From JAIEPW01 sp964406035 (lineage in GTDB: Bacteria; Acidobacteriota; Terriglobia; Bryobacterales; Bryobacteraceae): a stretch of 20,460 nucleotides of DNA. The stretch is from NCBI GenBank assembly GCA_964406035.1, contig CAYOQB010000100.1:1-20460 (forward strand), written 5' to 3'. The notes beneath the pieces were generated by a model. That model saw nothing but the letters and a program-made list of their open reading frames with translations. It had not been told where the DNA came from and made no database searches. The position numbers and the translations under genes were made by a program. Positions 8,479 to 14,623 of this stretch are shown piece after piece. Position 1 is the first letter of the stretch. Each line of letters starts with the position of its first letter.

Positions 8479-8493
8479 CTTGACTTTGTCAAG
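8479..8493. promoter_or_regulatory. Palindromic operator-like site 2 (CTTGACTTTGTCAAG)
   Basis: This inverted repeat has perfect 6-bp arms and a 3-nt spacer. It shares the TTGACnnnGTCAA core with site 1, and the centres are 23 bp apart, close to two helical turns. The change of the outer base from G/C in site 1 to C/G here is compensated on both arms, so symmetry is kept. This suggests selection for a protein-binding palindrome and not a copied segment. On the minus strand the core also supplies a TTGACA hexamer, but no matching -10 was found 16-18 nt downstream. Confidence 0.6.
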
Positions 8494-8498
8494 GATTA

Positions 8499-8575
8499 TG
8501 GTGGGCGCGACAGGACTCGAACCTGTGACCTCCTGCGTGTGAAGCAGGCGCTCTAACCAACTGAGCTACGCGCCC
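8499..8575 (-). tRNA. tRNA-Val, anticodon CAC
   Basis: The minus strand folds as a complete 77-nt tRNA. The acceptor GGGCGCG pairs with CGCGCCC, followed by discriminator A and an encoded CCA (8501-8499). The D-arm is GCTC AGTTGGTTA GAGC. The anticodon arm is CCTGC-TTCACAC-GCAGG with anticodon CAC (complement at 8539-8541). The T-arm is ACAGG-TTCGAGT-CCTGT. CAC reads the valine codon GUG, abundant in this GC-rich sequence. The gene is transcribed toward the receptor, and its 3' end is 6 nt from operator site 2. Confidence 0.97.
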
Positions 8576-8597
8576 CGGGGGGGTGGGACAAACCTCG

Positions 8598-8606
8598 ATT
8601 ATACCA
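8598..8606 (-). promoter_or_regulatory. Extended -10 promoter of tRNA-Val
   Basis: Read on the minus strand, TGG is followed directly by TATAAT (8603-8598). This is a consensus extended -10 ending 22 nt before the tRNA 5' end. No TTGACA-like -35 is seen at normal spacing. It lies immediately after the stop codon of the preceding membrane-protein gene, so the tRNA probably has its own transcript. Confidence 0.65.
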
Positions 8607-8607
8607 G

Positions 8608-9915
8608 CTAGCGCAGAAACGGCGGATCGCGCCAGTCCCAGGCGCGCGACGGATCTTCGTTGATGGTGACGGGCGTCTTGTTCCATTCGTGGACCGCGAT
8701 GTGAAACGCCCCACGCGCATGAACGGCGAACGACAGCATCGCGAGCAGCACGAGCCAGAATCGATACTGCCCTAGCACCGGGATCAGAAAATAGACGAAG
8801 ACCGGGGTCAGGTCCGAGAAGTAGCGGGGACCGTAGGAGAACCCGGCGGTCCAGTCCAGATAGAGGGAAATCGTAACCCAGTGGACGAGCACCAGCGCCG
8901 CCAGCGCGAGCGAAAGCGGATCGCGGCGCGTCCTCCAGAATCCGGCGAAGCTGAAGGCGAACACGGGGACGTAAATCAACAAGCCGCGCGCGGGGCTGAT
9001 CCAGTTTCCCGCCAGCGCGATCCAGGTGGTTGCTCCGAAGCCGAACTTCTGTGACCGGAAGTACGGCGGAGTGAGGGTGTGCCAGGTGGACCAGCTCAAG
9101 GTGAAACCCACGGCGAAGACCAGCGCGGCGGCCAGGGCGAAGGGAACGGCGCGGCGGCGTGCGGTGTACAAGACGAAGGCTCCGAGGGCGGCAAGAGCCA
9201 GCGCGTTGGTCGGCCGGCACCACACAGCGTAGGCGAGCACGAGTCCGGCGAGCGCGGCGTTCCTGCCGCTGAGCGGCGCTTCGGTCAACAGATAAAGCGC
9301 GGCGGCCAACAGCACGATTGACGCATGATGCGGGCCCAGGGATCGCGAGGCGGTGGACCAAGCCGGAGTGGCGAAGGCAAACAGCAGCGCGAGCGCGACG
9401 GCGGGCGCCACGGCCAGGCGGCGGCGCGCCGTGAGGAACACGAATCCCGCCGCGACCCCGATCCAGAACGAAGCCAGCACGATCTCCACCGCACCGCGGC
9501 CGGTCCAGTAATCGCGGGCCAGGAACGCCCGCACAACTTCGGGTCCGAAGGAAATTCGCGGCGCGATTTGCAGGATCGCGTCCATCATCATGAAGGGCGG
9601 CAGATCCAGCAGGTAGGTAGCGATGGGGAATCGGGGATAAACCCGGGCGCCGGGCGGGCAGCCGGACTCGGGCGGGGTCAGCACCGTGAAGTCCGGCAGG
9701 ACGCATTGGGCATCCACGTACTTCTGATCCCGCAATTGCCAGTTGAATCGGCTTAACTCCGGGCTGCCGTTCTCCAGGACGGCCAGGATCACGGGGACGC
9801 TCCAGCGGGAATCGCCGGAGAGGCCCACCGGGCTCAGCGAATGGATCAGGAAGACCGCCGTGGAGATCAGGAGAAACAAAGCGGCATCGCGCCGCACGGC
9901 GCGAAGCGCGGGCAT
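8608..9915 (-). CDS. Polytopic membrane protein, GT-C glycosyltransferase-like
   Basis: 435 aa with about ten hydrophobic segments. An N-terminal segment at 11-28 is followed by GDSRWSVPVILAVLENG (34-50), an acidic-loop motif placed like the catalytic Asp loop of PMT/GT39-type GT-C enzymes. Central segments lie at about 143-162, 168-185, 199-211, 219-232, 237-250 and 257-278. The later motifs ISPARGLLIYVPVF (306-319) and DWTAGFSYGPRYFSDLTP (354-371) recur in uncharacterised bacterial polyprenyl-phosphate-sugar-dependent transferases. It would be an inner-membrane enzyme moving a sugar from a lipid carrier to a periplasmic acceptor; donor and acceptor are unknown. An overlapping longer frame (to 9970) is a shadow in another phase. 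The start ATG 9915 has a perfect TATAAT 8 nt upstream. It stands alone, divergent from the small gene at 9971. Confidence 0.68.
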   Translation of the reverse strand: MPALRAVRRDAALFLLISTAVFLIHSLSPVGLSGDSRWSVPVILAVLENGSPELSRFNWQLRDQKYVDAQCVLPDFTVLTPPESGCPPGARVYPRFPIATYLLDLPPFMMMDAILQIAPRISFGPEVVRAFLARDYWTGRGAVEIVLASFWIGVAAGFVFLTARRRLAVAPAVALALLFAFATPAWSTASRSLGPHHASIVLLAAALYLLTEAPLSGRNAALAGLVLAYAVWCRPTNALALAALGAFVLYTARRRAVPFALAAALVFAVGFTLSWSTWHTLTPPYFRSQKFGFGATTWIALAGNWISPARGLLIYVPVFAFSFAGFWRTRRDPLSLALAALVLVHWVTISLYLDWTAGFSYGPRYFSDLTPVFVYFLIPVLGQYRFWLVLLAMLSFAVHARGAFHIAVHEWNKTPVTINEDPSRAWDWRDPPFLR

Positions 9916-9923
9916 CGTTTGCG

Positions 9924-9929
9924 ATTATA
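9924..9929 (-). promoter_or_regulatory. TATAAT box 8 nt before ATG 9915 (leaderless promoter candidate)
   Basis: The minus strand reads TATAAT-CGCAAACG-ATG. With normal -10 spacing, transcription would begin at or within a base or two of the ATG, giving a leaderless mRNA. No Shine-Dalgarno sequence and no clear -35 are visible. Confidence 0.5.
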
Positions 9930-9954
9930 CGGCAGCGGCAAACCCGCTTCCTCG

Positions 9955-9963
9955 TGTTAGAGT
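9955..9963 (+). promoter_or_regulatory. TGnTAGAGT extended -10, 7 nt before ATG 9971
   Basis: TGT followed by TAGAGT (9958-9963) matches an extended -10, with 7 nt (CGGGCAA) to the ATG of the small plus-strand gene. It is divergent from the TATAAT at 9924-9929 inside the same 55-bp gap. Both genes therefore look leaderless. Confidence 0.4.
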
Positions 9964-9970
9964 CGGGCAA

Positions 9971-10405
9971 ATGGGGCTGCTGGCAAGAGGAGCCGCCGCA
10001 ATGGCGGCGATCGCCACGGTTGGCCTGGTTGCGCTTTATCTTGTGCCCGATGAGGAGGCGGAGCTAGCCTCCACAGTGGCGTGGTTCGAAGGCAAAGTCG
10101 CGCCCTTCGGCGAGGACAGCGGTTTCGCCGACTTCCTCCGGGAACAGGCGGGGGAGACGGTGGACCTGGAGGTTACGCTCGAACCCCGCCACTTCACCGG
10201 CACCACGGACCGGCTGGTGCTGTTTGAGGAGTGCGACCAGGAGAATGCGAAGCCCGATCGCGGGCACTGCGGGGGCTCGGAGTATCGCGTGCGGGGCGCG
10301 GCGATTCTGCGCGAGAGTTCGCTGCTGCGGTTGCGCGGCAGGTTCCAGGTGCGTGAATTGCCGCCGGAGGGCCGCTGGCGTATTTACGAGCTTCTCGCGA
10401 AATAA
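9971..10405 (+). CDS. Small membrane-anchored protein of unknown function
   Basis: 144 aa. The N-terminal 25 residues form one hydrophobic helix (ARGAAAMAAIATVGLVALYL, 5-24) without a clear cleavage site, so it is probably an uncleaved anchor. The remaining 120 residues are soluble and mainly acidic, with two Cys about 16 residues apart (FEECDQENAK, then GHCGGSEYRV). The C-terminal half alternates in a beta-like pattern (YRVRGAAIL, LLRLRGRFQVREL, GRWRIYELL). This would suit a small periplasmic beta-domain, but no family is recognised. The start is ATG 9971, because the open frame further left runs antisense through the facing gene and lacks a coding look. It ends 2 nt before the converging ABC ATPase stop. 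Confidence 0.7.
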   Translation: MGLLARGAAAMAAIATVGLVALYLVPDEEAELASTVAWFEGKVAPFGEDSGFADFLREQAGETVDLEVTLEPRHFTGTTDRLVLFEECDQENAKPDRGHCGGSEYRVRGAAILRESSLLRLRGRFQVRELPPEGRWRIYELLAK

Positions 10406-10407
10406 GA

Positions 10408-11073
10408 TCAGCGGGGCTGGAGCGTCTGATCGGCAAGCTCGAAGCGGACCGGAAAGCGCTGCGACAACTCCGGGCTGTGGGTCACCACGATCAGCATGGT
10501 AGACATCTGCTTGTTAATTTCCAGGAGCAGGTCGCCCACCTGTTGCGCGGTGTTGCGGTCCAGGTTGCCGGTGGGTTCGTCGCAGAGCAGCAGCGCGGGC
10601 TTGCGGATCAGGGCGCGGGCGATGGCGGCGCGCTGCTTTTCGCCGCCGGAGAGCTCGGCCGGGCGATGCTCCAGGCGGGCGGAGAGCCCGACCCGGTCCA
10701 GAAGCTCGCGGGCGCGGGCCACGGCGCTAGTATCGCGTTCGGCAACCAGGGTCGGCACCAGGACGTTCTCCAGCACCGAGCATTGCGGCAGCAGGCAGTG
10801 ATCCTGAAAGACAAAGCCGATCTGTCGGTTGCGGAAGGCGGCGAGCCCGGCCTCATCCAGAGTGAAGGGGTCCTGACCGTCCACGGTGACGGTTCCCGAA
10901 TCCGGGGGATCCAGCGCGCCGAGAACGTACAGCAGTGTACTTTTGCCGGTGCCGGAGGGTCCCACGATGGAGGCGGCTTCGCCGCGCTTGAGCGACAGGT
11001 TGACGTCTTTCAGGATCGGCAGCGGGCCGCGCGGGGTGGCGTAGCTTTTCGATACGTTCTTGGCTTCCAGCAA
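10408..11073 (-). CDS. LolD/MacB-type ABC transporter ATP-binding protein
   Basis: 221 aa from the chosen TTG start, the usual size for LolD/MacB-family ATPases. Walker A is GPSGTGKST (38-46), the Q-loop is FVFQD (Gln90), the signature is LSGGEKQRAAIARAL (141-155), Walker B is LLLCDEPTGNLD (161-172), and the switch His is VVTHS (His199). The pattern 'DEPTGNLD' with a short C-terminus is typical of ATPases that drive FtsX/MacB-like permeases in lipoprotein release, export or envelope mechanotransmission. TTG 11073 gives MLEAKNVSKSY, the standard family start, with TACACT 6 nt upstream. A GTG at 11145 would add 24 unusual residues and overlap the divergent protease gene. No permease follows it, since the next gene converges. 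It is therefore an orphan ATPase and may serve permeases encoded elsewhere, possibly the ADOP protein. Confidence 0.92.
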   Translation of the reverse strand: MLEAKNVSKSYATPRGPLPILKDVNLSLKRGEAASIVGPSGTGKSTLLYVLGALDPPDSGTVTVDGQDPFTLDEAGLAAFRNRQIGFVFQDHCLLPQCSVLENVLVPTLVAERDTSAVARARELLDRVGLSARLEHRPAELSGGEKQRAAIARALIRKPALLLCDEPTGNLDRNTAQQVGDLLLEINKQMSTMLIVVTHSPELSQRFPVRFELADQTLQPR

Positions 11074-11079
11074 GACTTC

Positions 11080-11085
11080 AGTGTA
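11080..11085 (-). promoter_or_regulatory. TACACT box 6 nt before TTG 11073
   Basis: The minus strand reads TACACT-GAAGTC-TTG. The spacing matches the other TAnnnT boxes placed next to start codons in this window, and it supports the TTG start of the ABC ATPase gene. Leaderless initiation at TTG would be unusual. Confidence 0.25.
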
Positions 11086-11114
11086 CCCGTTCCGGCTGAG
11101 GAACCACGCGGGTC

Positions 11115-11123
11115 TGATATGCT
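11115..11123 (+). promoter_or_regulatory. Possible extended -10 (TGaTATGCT) for the site-2 protease gene
   Basis: TGA followed by TATGCT (11118-11123) precedes ATG 11139 by 15 nt, with a weak purine-rich GGATGAG in between that could act as a ribosome site. It lies in the divergent gap with the ABC ATPase gene. Confidence 0.3.
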
Positions 11124-11138
11124 TCGGATGAGCACTGC

Positions 11139-12257
11139 ATGACACCCACCGCGCGGGATCGGGCGAGCATACCCGGCACGCTGATGGCGATTCGCCTGTT
11201 CGGCGTTCCGGTGCGGCTGCATTTCACCTTCATTTTGCTCGCGATCTTCCTGGTGATGTTCGGCTTAAGCAACGAACAGTCGAACCTGATGTTCGCGTTC
11301 TATGTGTTCGGCCTGTTCGCCTCGGTGCTGCTGCATGAGCTGGGTCACGCACTAGTGGCCCGAAGGTACGGCATCGGGACCACCGAGATCGTGATGTTTC
11401 CCATCGGCGGGGTGGCTCGGCTGGAGCGTAACCCGAAGCCGGCGGAGGAGTTCTGGATCGCGATCGCGGGTCCGGCGGTGAACGTGGTGATTTTCGCGGC
11501 GATCTTCGGCTACCTGCAATCGCGGCACCTGATGGTGCCGGTGCAGGAGCTGGTGCGGCCCACGGACGCGAATCTGCTGGCGCGGATCGGGATCGGCAAT
11601 CTGATTCTGGCTGCGTTCAACCTGATTCCCGCGTTCCCCATGGACGGAGGGCGCATCCTGCGGTCGATTCTGGCGCGCTTCCGAGGGGAAGATGAAGCCA
11701 CACGGCTCGCGGCGGGGGCCGGGCGCATGCTGGCGATGATCATGGGCCTGTACGGCCTGCTGAACGCCCACTTCTTTCTCGTGTTTATCGCGTTCTTCGT
11801 GTATCTGGGCGCGGCGCAGGAGAGCGCCGCGGCGATGGGCCGTGTGCTGACGCACGGAATTCCGGTGCGCGCGGCGATGGTCAGCGAGTTTCATACGCTG
11901 TCGCACGGCCACACCATTCGTGACGCCGCTAACCTGCTGCTGGCGACATCGCAGCAGGATTTTCCCGTGGTCCACGCGGGGAAGGTGGTGGGTCTGCTGA
12001 CCCGGAACAAGCTGCTGCGGTCCATGGCGACGGAGGGGCCGGAGGCTTACGTCGCGGGCGTGATGGACCGCGAATTCACGTCGCTCGCGCCGGCGATGGA
12101 TTTGGCGGAAGCGCTGCCGGTGATGGCGCAGGCCGGAAGCTGCGCGCTGGTGATGGAAGGCGATCATCTGCTGGGGCTGCTGACCGCGGAAAACCTGAGC
12201 GAATTCCTGCTGTTGCGGCGCTTCGGGATGGAGCTCACACAGCCGGTAAGAAGCTGA
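11139..12257 (+). CDS. Site-2 protease family (M50) intramembrane metalloprotease with two CBS domains
   Basis: 372 aa. The zinc motif HELGH (66-70) lies in a membrane helix after FGLFASVLL. The second metal ligand is in NLIPAFPMDGGR (161-172; Asp169). Further hydrophobic helices run near 28-42, 52-64, 107-125, 152-166 and 195-224. After VYLGAAQESAAA a C-terminal pair of CBS modules follows: about 244-300 (MVSEFHTLSHGHTI, then DFPVVHAGKVVGLLTRNKLL) and 307-360 (VMDREFTSLAPAM, then CALVMEGDHLLGLLTAENL). This is the M50B 'protease plus CBS' class, which cleaves membrane-anchored substrates; the CBS pair is thought to sense adenine nucleotides and gate activity. Two starts are possible: ATG 11139, used here and preceded by a weak ribosome site, or ATG 11184, which begins MAIRLFGVPVRLH. 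It lies 60 nt upstream of the otsA-like gene, which appears to have its own promoter. Its substrate is unknown. Confidence 0.93.
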   Translation: MTPTARDRASIPGTLMAIRLFGVPVRLHFTFILLAIFLVMFGLSNEQSNLMFAFYVFGLFASVLLHELGHALVARRYGIGTTEIVMFPIGGVARLERNPKPAEEFWIAIAGPAVNVVIFAAIFGYLQSRHLMVPVQELVRPTDANLLARIGIGNLILAAFNLIPAFPMDGGRILRSILARFRGEDEATRLAAGAGRMLAMIMGLYGLLNAHFFLVFIAFFVYLGAAQESAAAMGRVLTHGIPVRAAMVSEFHTLSHGHTIRDAANLLLATSQQDFPVVHAGKVVGLLTRNKLLRSMATEGPEAYVAGVMDREFTSLAPAMDLAEALPVMAQAGSCALVMEGDHLLGLLTAENLSEFLLLRRFGMELTQPVRS

Positions 12258-12274
12258 ACGTCCCCATAGGACGC

Positions 12275-12280
12275 TACAAT
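12275..12280 (+). promoter_or_regulatory. TACAAT -10 element of the otsA-like/otsB operon
   Basis: TACAAT matches the -10 consensus at 5 of 6 positions and lies between the protease stop (12257) and the ribosome site at 12306. Initiation would occur near 12287, giving a leader of about 30 nt. This makes ATG 12279, inside the box, an unlikely start. No good -35 is seen. Confidence 0.5.
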
Positions 12281-12305
12281 GAAAGAGGCGTCAGAAGCTC
12301 CCTAC

Positions 12306-12313
12306 AGGGGAGG
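12306..12313 (+). promoter_or_regulatory. Shine-Dalgarno AGGGGAGG deciding the otsA-like start
   Basis: AGGGGAGG ends 4 nt before ATG 12318 and is one of only two strong ribosome sites in the window. It fixes the start at 12318 in preference to the in-frame ATG 12279. Confidence 0.7.
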
Positions 12314-12317
12314 CTGT

Positions 12318-13856
12318 ATGCCGCAACGCTGGACCCGTGACACGCTGCACGACCTGATTACCGACCGCCTGTCCGGTTTCCGCTTTATCGCCGTTTCCAA
12401 TCGCGAGCCGTACATTCACCGTTTCCGGGAGCCGGGGGCAGAGATCGAAGTAATGCTGCCGGCGAGCGGCATGGCGACCGCGCTGGATCCGATCCTGCGG
12501 GCCTCGGGCGGCACCTGGGTGGCGCATGGCTCGGGCGATGCCGACAGGCATGTCGTGGACCATCGCGACCGGGTGGCGGTGCCTCCGGAAAATCCGCTGT
12601 ACACGCTGCGGCGCGTGTTTCTTCCGCCGGATATCGAGCGCGGCTATTACATGGGGCTTGCGAACTCGGGTTTGTGGCCGCTGTGCCACATTGCGTATCA
12701 CCGTCCGGTGTTCCGGCTGTCGGATTGGGAGGATTACCGCAAGGCGAACCAGCTCTTCGCGGACGCGGTACTCGAGGAAGCGCAGGGGGAGCCGGCGTTC
12801 GTCTTCGTGCAGGATTATCATTTCGGCCTGCTGCCGCGGATTCTGAAGAACGCGAACCCGAACCTGATTGTGGCGCAGTTCTGGCACATCCCGTGGCCCA
12901 ACCGGGAGGTGTTCCGCGTGTTTCCGTGGAAGGAAGAGCTGCTGGACGGGATGCTGGGCAACGACGTGCTCGGATTCCACCTGCGCTACCACTGCCAGAA
13001 CTTCCTGGATACGGTGGACCGGAACATCGAAGCGCTGGTGGATGTGGAACACTCCACGATCACGCGGGGCGGACGCGGCACCATGATCCGGCCGTTCCCC
13101 ATCAGCATCGATTTCGACGAGCACTCACGCCTGGCGGCGCGAGCGGAAGTGGATTCCGAGATCGCGTGGTGGACCGCGCGCCTAAACGGGCGTCCGGAAA
13201 TCCTGGGAGGCGGCATCGAACGGATCGACTACACCAAGGGCATCCCGGACCGGCTGACCGCGATCGATCTGCTGCTGGAGCAGAAGCCGGAGTTGCGCGG
13301 CCGCTTCCAGTTCGTGCAGGTAGCCGTGCCCAGCCGCAGCGACATCGAGGATTATGCCTCGTTGAGCCGGGTGATTGACCGGCAGGTGGAAGAGATCAAC
13401 GCCAAGTGGCGGCTGGACGGCTGGGAACCGGTGCACTATCTGCGGGAGCATTGCGGCCCCGCGCGGATGATGGCGCTGCACCGCATGGCGAACTTCTTCG
13501 TGGTGAGTTCCCTGCATGACGGCATGAATCTGGTGGCGAAGGAGTTCGTGGCCAGCCGCTTCGATCTGGGCGGATCGTTGATCCTGAGCCGGTTCACCGG
13601 GGCGGCGCGGGAATTGCTGGATGCGCTGCTGGTGAATCCCTACTCGGTGGACGAGATGGCCTCGGCCATGTGGCAGGCGATCTCCATGAAACCGGAAGAA
13701 CAAAGCCGGCGCATGCAGAACCTGCGGACGACAGTGGAGGACAACAACGTTTACCGCTGGGCTGGAAAGCTGATTCTGGCGTTGTTGAAGATCGAGCAGG
13801 CGGACCGGCGGGAGAGCGACGACCTGGCGGACCTGGCGGAGTCCGCAATCCCGTGA
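12318..13856 (+). CDS. otsA: GT20 trehalose-6-phosphate synthase-like glycosyltransferase
   Basis: 512 aa. Family action: transfer of glucose from a nucleotide sugar (usually UDP-glucose) to glucose-6-phosphate, giving trehalose-6-phosphate in the cytoplasm. Visible GT20 motifs are VSNRE (26-30, with the phosphate-binding Arg), LANSGLWPL (114-122), VQDYHFGLLP (164-173), FWHIPWP (188-194), IERIDYTKGIPDRL (300-313, with the Arg302/Lys307 pair that binds the donor diphosphate) and SLHDGMNLVAKEFVAS (398-413, with Asp401 and Glu409). Oddities: the Gly-Gly loop that usually follows the first motif reads ASGMATAL (49-56), the usual HDYHL is QDYHF, and the usual RDGMNL is HDGMNL. These suggest a divergent branch whose acceptor might differ. 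The phosphatase gene coupled to it by a GTGA overlap argues for a sugar-phosphate product. The symbol is assigned by homology pattern and context. Confidence 0.85.
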   Translation: MPQRWTRDTLHDLITDRLSGFRFIAVSNREPYIHRFREPGAEIEVMLPASGMATALDPILRASGGTWVAHGSGDADRHVVDHRDRVAVPPENPLYTLRRVFLPPDIERGYYMGLANSGLWPLCHIAYHRPVFRLSDWEDYRKANQLFADAVLEEAQGEPAFVFVQDYHFGLLPRILKNANPNLIVAQFWHIPWPNREVFRVFPWKEELLDGMLGNDVLGFHLRYHCQNFLDTVDRNIEALVDVEHSTITRGGRGTMIRPFPISIDFDEHSRLAARAEVDSEIAWWTARLNGRPEILGGGIERIDYTKGIPDRLTAIDLLLEQKPELRGRFQFVQVAVPSRSDIEDYASLSRVIDRQVEEINAKWRLDGWEPVHYLREHCGPARMMALHRMANFFVVSSLHDGMNLVAKEFVASRFDLGGSLILSRFTGAARELLDALLVNPYSVDEMASAMWQAISMKPEEQSRRMQNLRTTVEDNNVYRWAGKLILALLKIEQADRRESDDLADLAESAIP

Positions 13857-14623
13857 TCGAGCCGGAGTTGATCGGGCGGATTCGCGCGGCAAGCCGCGTG
13901 GCCTACTTCCTGGACTTTGACGGGACACTGACGCCGATCGTGCAGCGACCGGAAGACGCGTGGCTGGACGCCGGCGCGCGGGCAGCGATTGAAAGCCTGA
14001 TGCAGACCGGCGCGCTGGTGGCGATCGTCAGCGGGAGGCCGCTGGCGGATCTGGCGACGCGCGCCCGAGCGGGCTGCATGTATGCCGGCAATCACGGGCT
14101 GGAGATCCTGACGCCGCGCGGCTTGTATGTTCATCCGGAAGCGGTTGCGGCCCGCGGGGCGTTGTCGCGGGTTGTCGCGGAGTTGGTGGAGCGAACCGCC
14201 GCCTTGCAAGGCATCCGGGTGGAAGACAAGGAACTGACCGCCAGTGTCCATTTCCGCGAGGCACCCGAGCTGGAGCCTCGGGTCAGGATCCTGGTGCGGG
14301 AGGCGGTGCGGCCTGTCGAGCCGCGGTTCGAGATCCGGGAGGGCAAGATGGTGCTGGAGATCCGTCCGGCGGTGCGGTGGAACAAAGGCGACGCCGCGCT
14401 GTTCCTGCTGCGAAGCGAGGCGCCCGCGGCGCTGCCGGTCGTGATCGGCGACGACGCGACGGACGAAGACATGTTCGCCGCGATGCCGGAAGGGATCACG
14501 ATCGCGGTGGGCGGCCGCGCGCGCGGAGCGCGTTACCGCCTGGAGGAACCCGCGGAGGTAATCGCGTTCCTGAACGCCGCCGCTAGTCTTTCAACCGCCG
14601 GTCCAGATCGAACGCGGCGCTGA
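13853..14623 (+). CDS. otsB: Trehalose-6-phosphate phosphatase (HAD superfamily)
   Basis: 256 aa from GTG 13853, whose last two bases form part of the upstream TGA (GTGA overlap), so translational coupling is expected. HAD motif I is DFDGTLTP (21-28; nucleophile Asp21, acid Asp23), motif II is IVSGRP (58-63), motif III Lys is in RWNKGDA (Lys178), and motif IV is GDDATDED (199-206). The cap contains AGNHGLEI (78-85) and EDKELTASVHFR (124-135), typical of OtsB. It dephosphorylates trehalose-6-phosphate to trehalose. Frames further left belong to the otsA-like gene in another phase. The last 13 codons overlap the end of the convergent GH15 gene by 41 nt, and the tail LSTAGPDRTRR looks non-conserved, so it may be a read-on extension. 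Confidence 0.93.
   Translation: MIEPELIGRIRAASRVAYFLDFDGTLTPIVQRPEDAWLDAGARAAIESLMQTGALVAIVSGRPLADLATRARAGCMYAGNHGLEILTPRGLYVHPEAVAARGALSRVVAELVERTAALQGIRVEDKELTASVHFREAPELEPRVRILVREAVRPVEPRFEIREGKMVLEIRPAVRWNKGDAALFLLRSEAPAALPVVIGDDATDEDMFAAMPEGITIAVGGRARGARYRLEEPAEVIAFLNAAASLSTAGPDRTRR

Noticed and set aside
8577..8583. Run of seven G beside the tRNA as a special element
   Set aside because: A single homopolymer run without a second G-tract pattern; nothing supports a G-quadruplex or phase-variation role.
8489..9970. 493-aa frame running through the tRNA and the GT-C-like gene
   Set aside because: Its end (VAQLVRAPASHAGGHRFESC) is the well-known false translation of a tRNA, and the rest is out of phase with the hydrophobic protein at 8608-9915.
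11074..11145. 24-residue N-terminal extension of the ABC ATPase from GTG 11145
   Set aside because: It overlaps the divergent protease start and has no family-like sequence. TTG 11073 gives the canonical MLEAKNVSKSY start, though the choice is not certain.
12279..12317. ATG 12279 as start of the otsA-like gene
   Set aside because: It sits inside the TACAAT box, and the strong AGGGGAGG ribosome site points to ATG 12318.
14163..14184. Tandem 10-bp repeat (GTTGTCGCGG twice) in otsB
   Set aside because: It falls within coding sequence (LSRVVAELV region) and is not a multiple of three, so it is a chance local repeat and not a repeat array.
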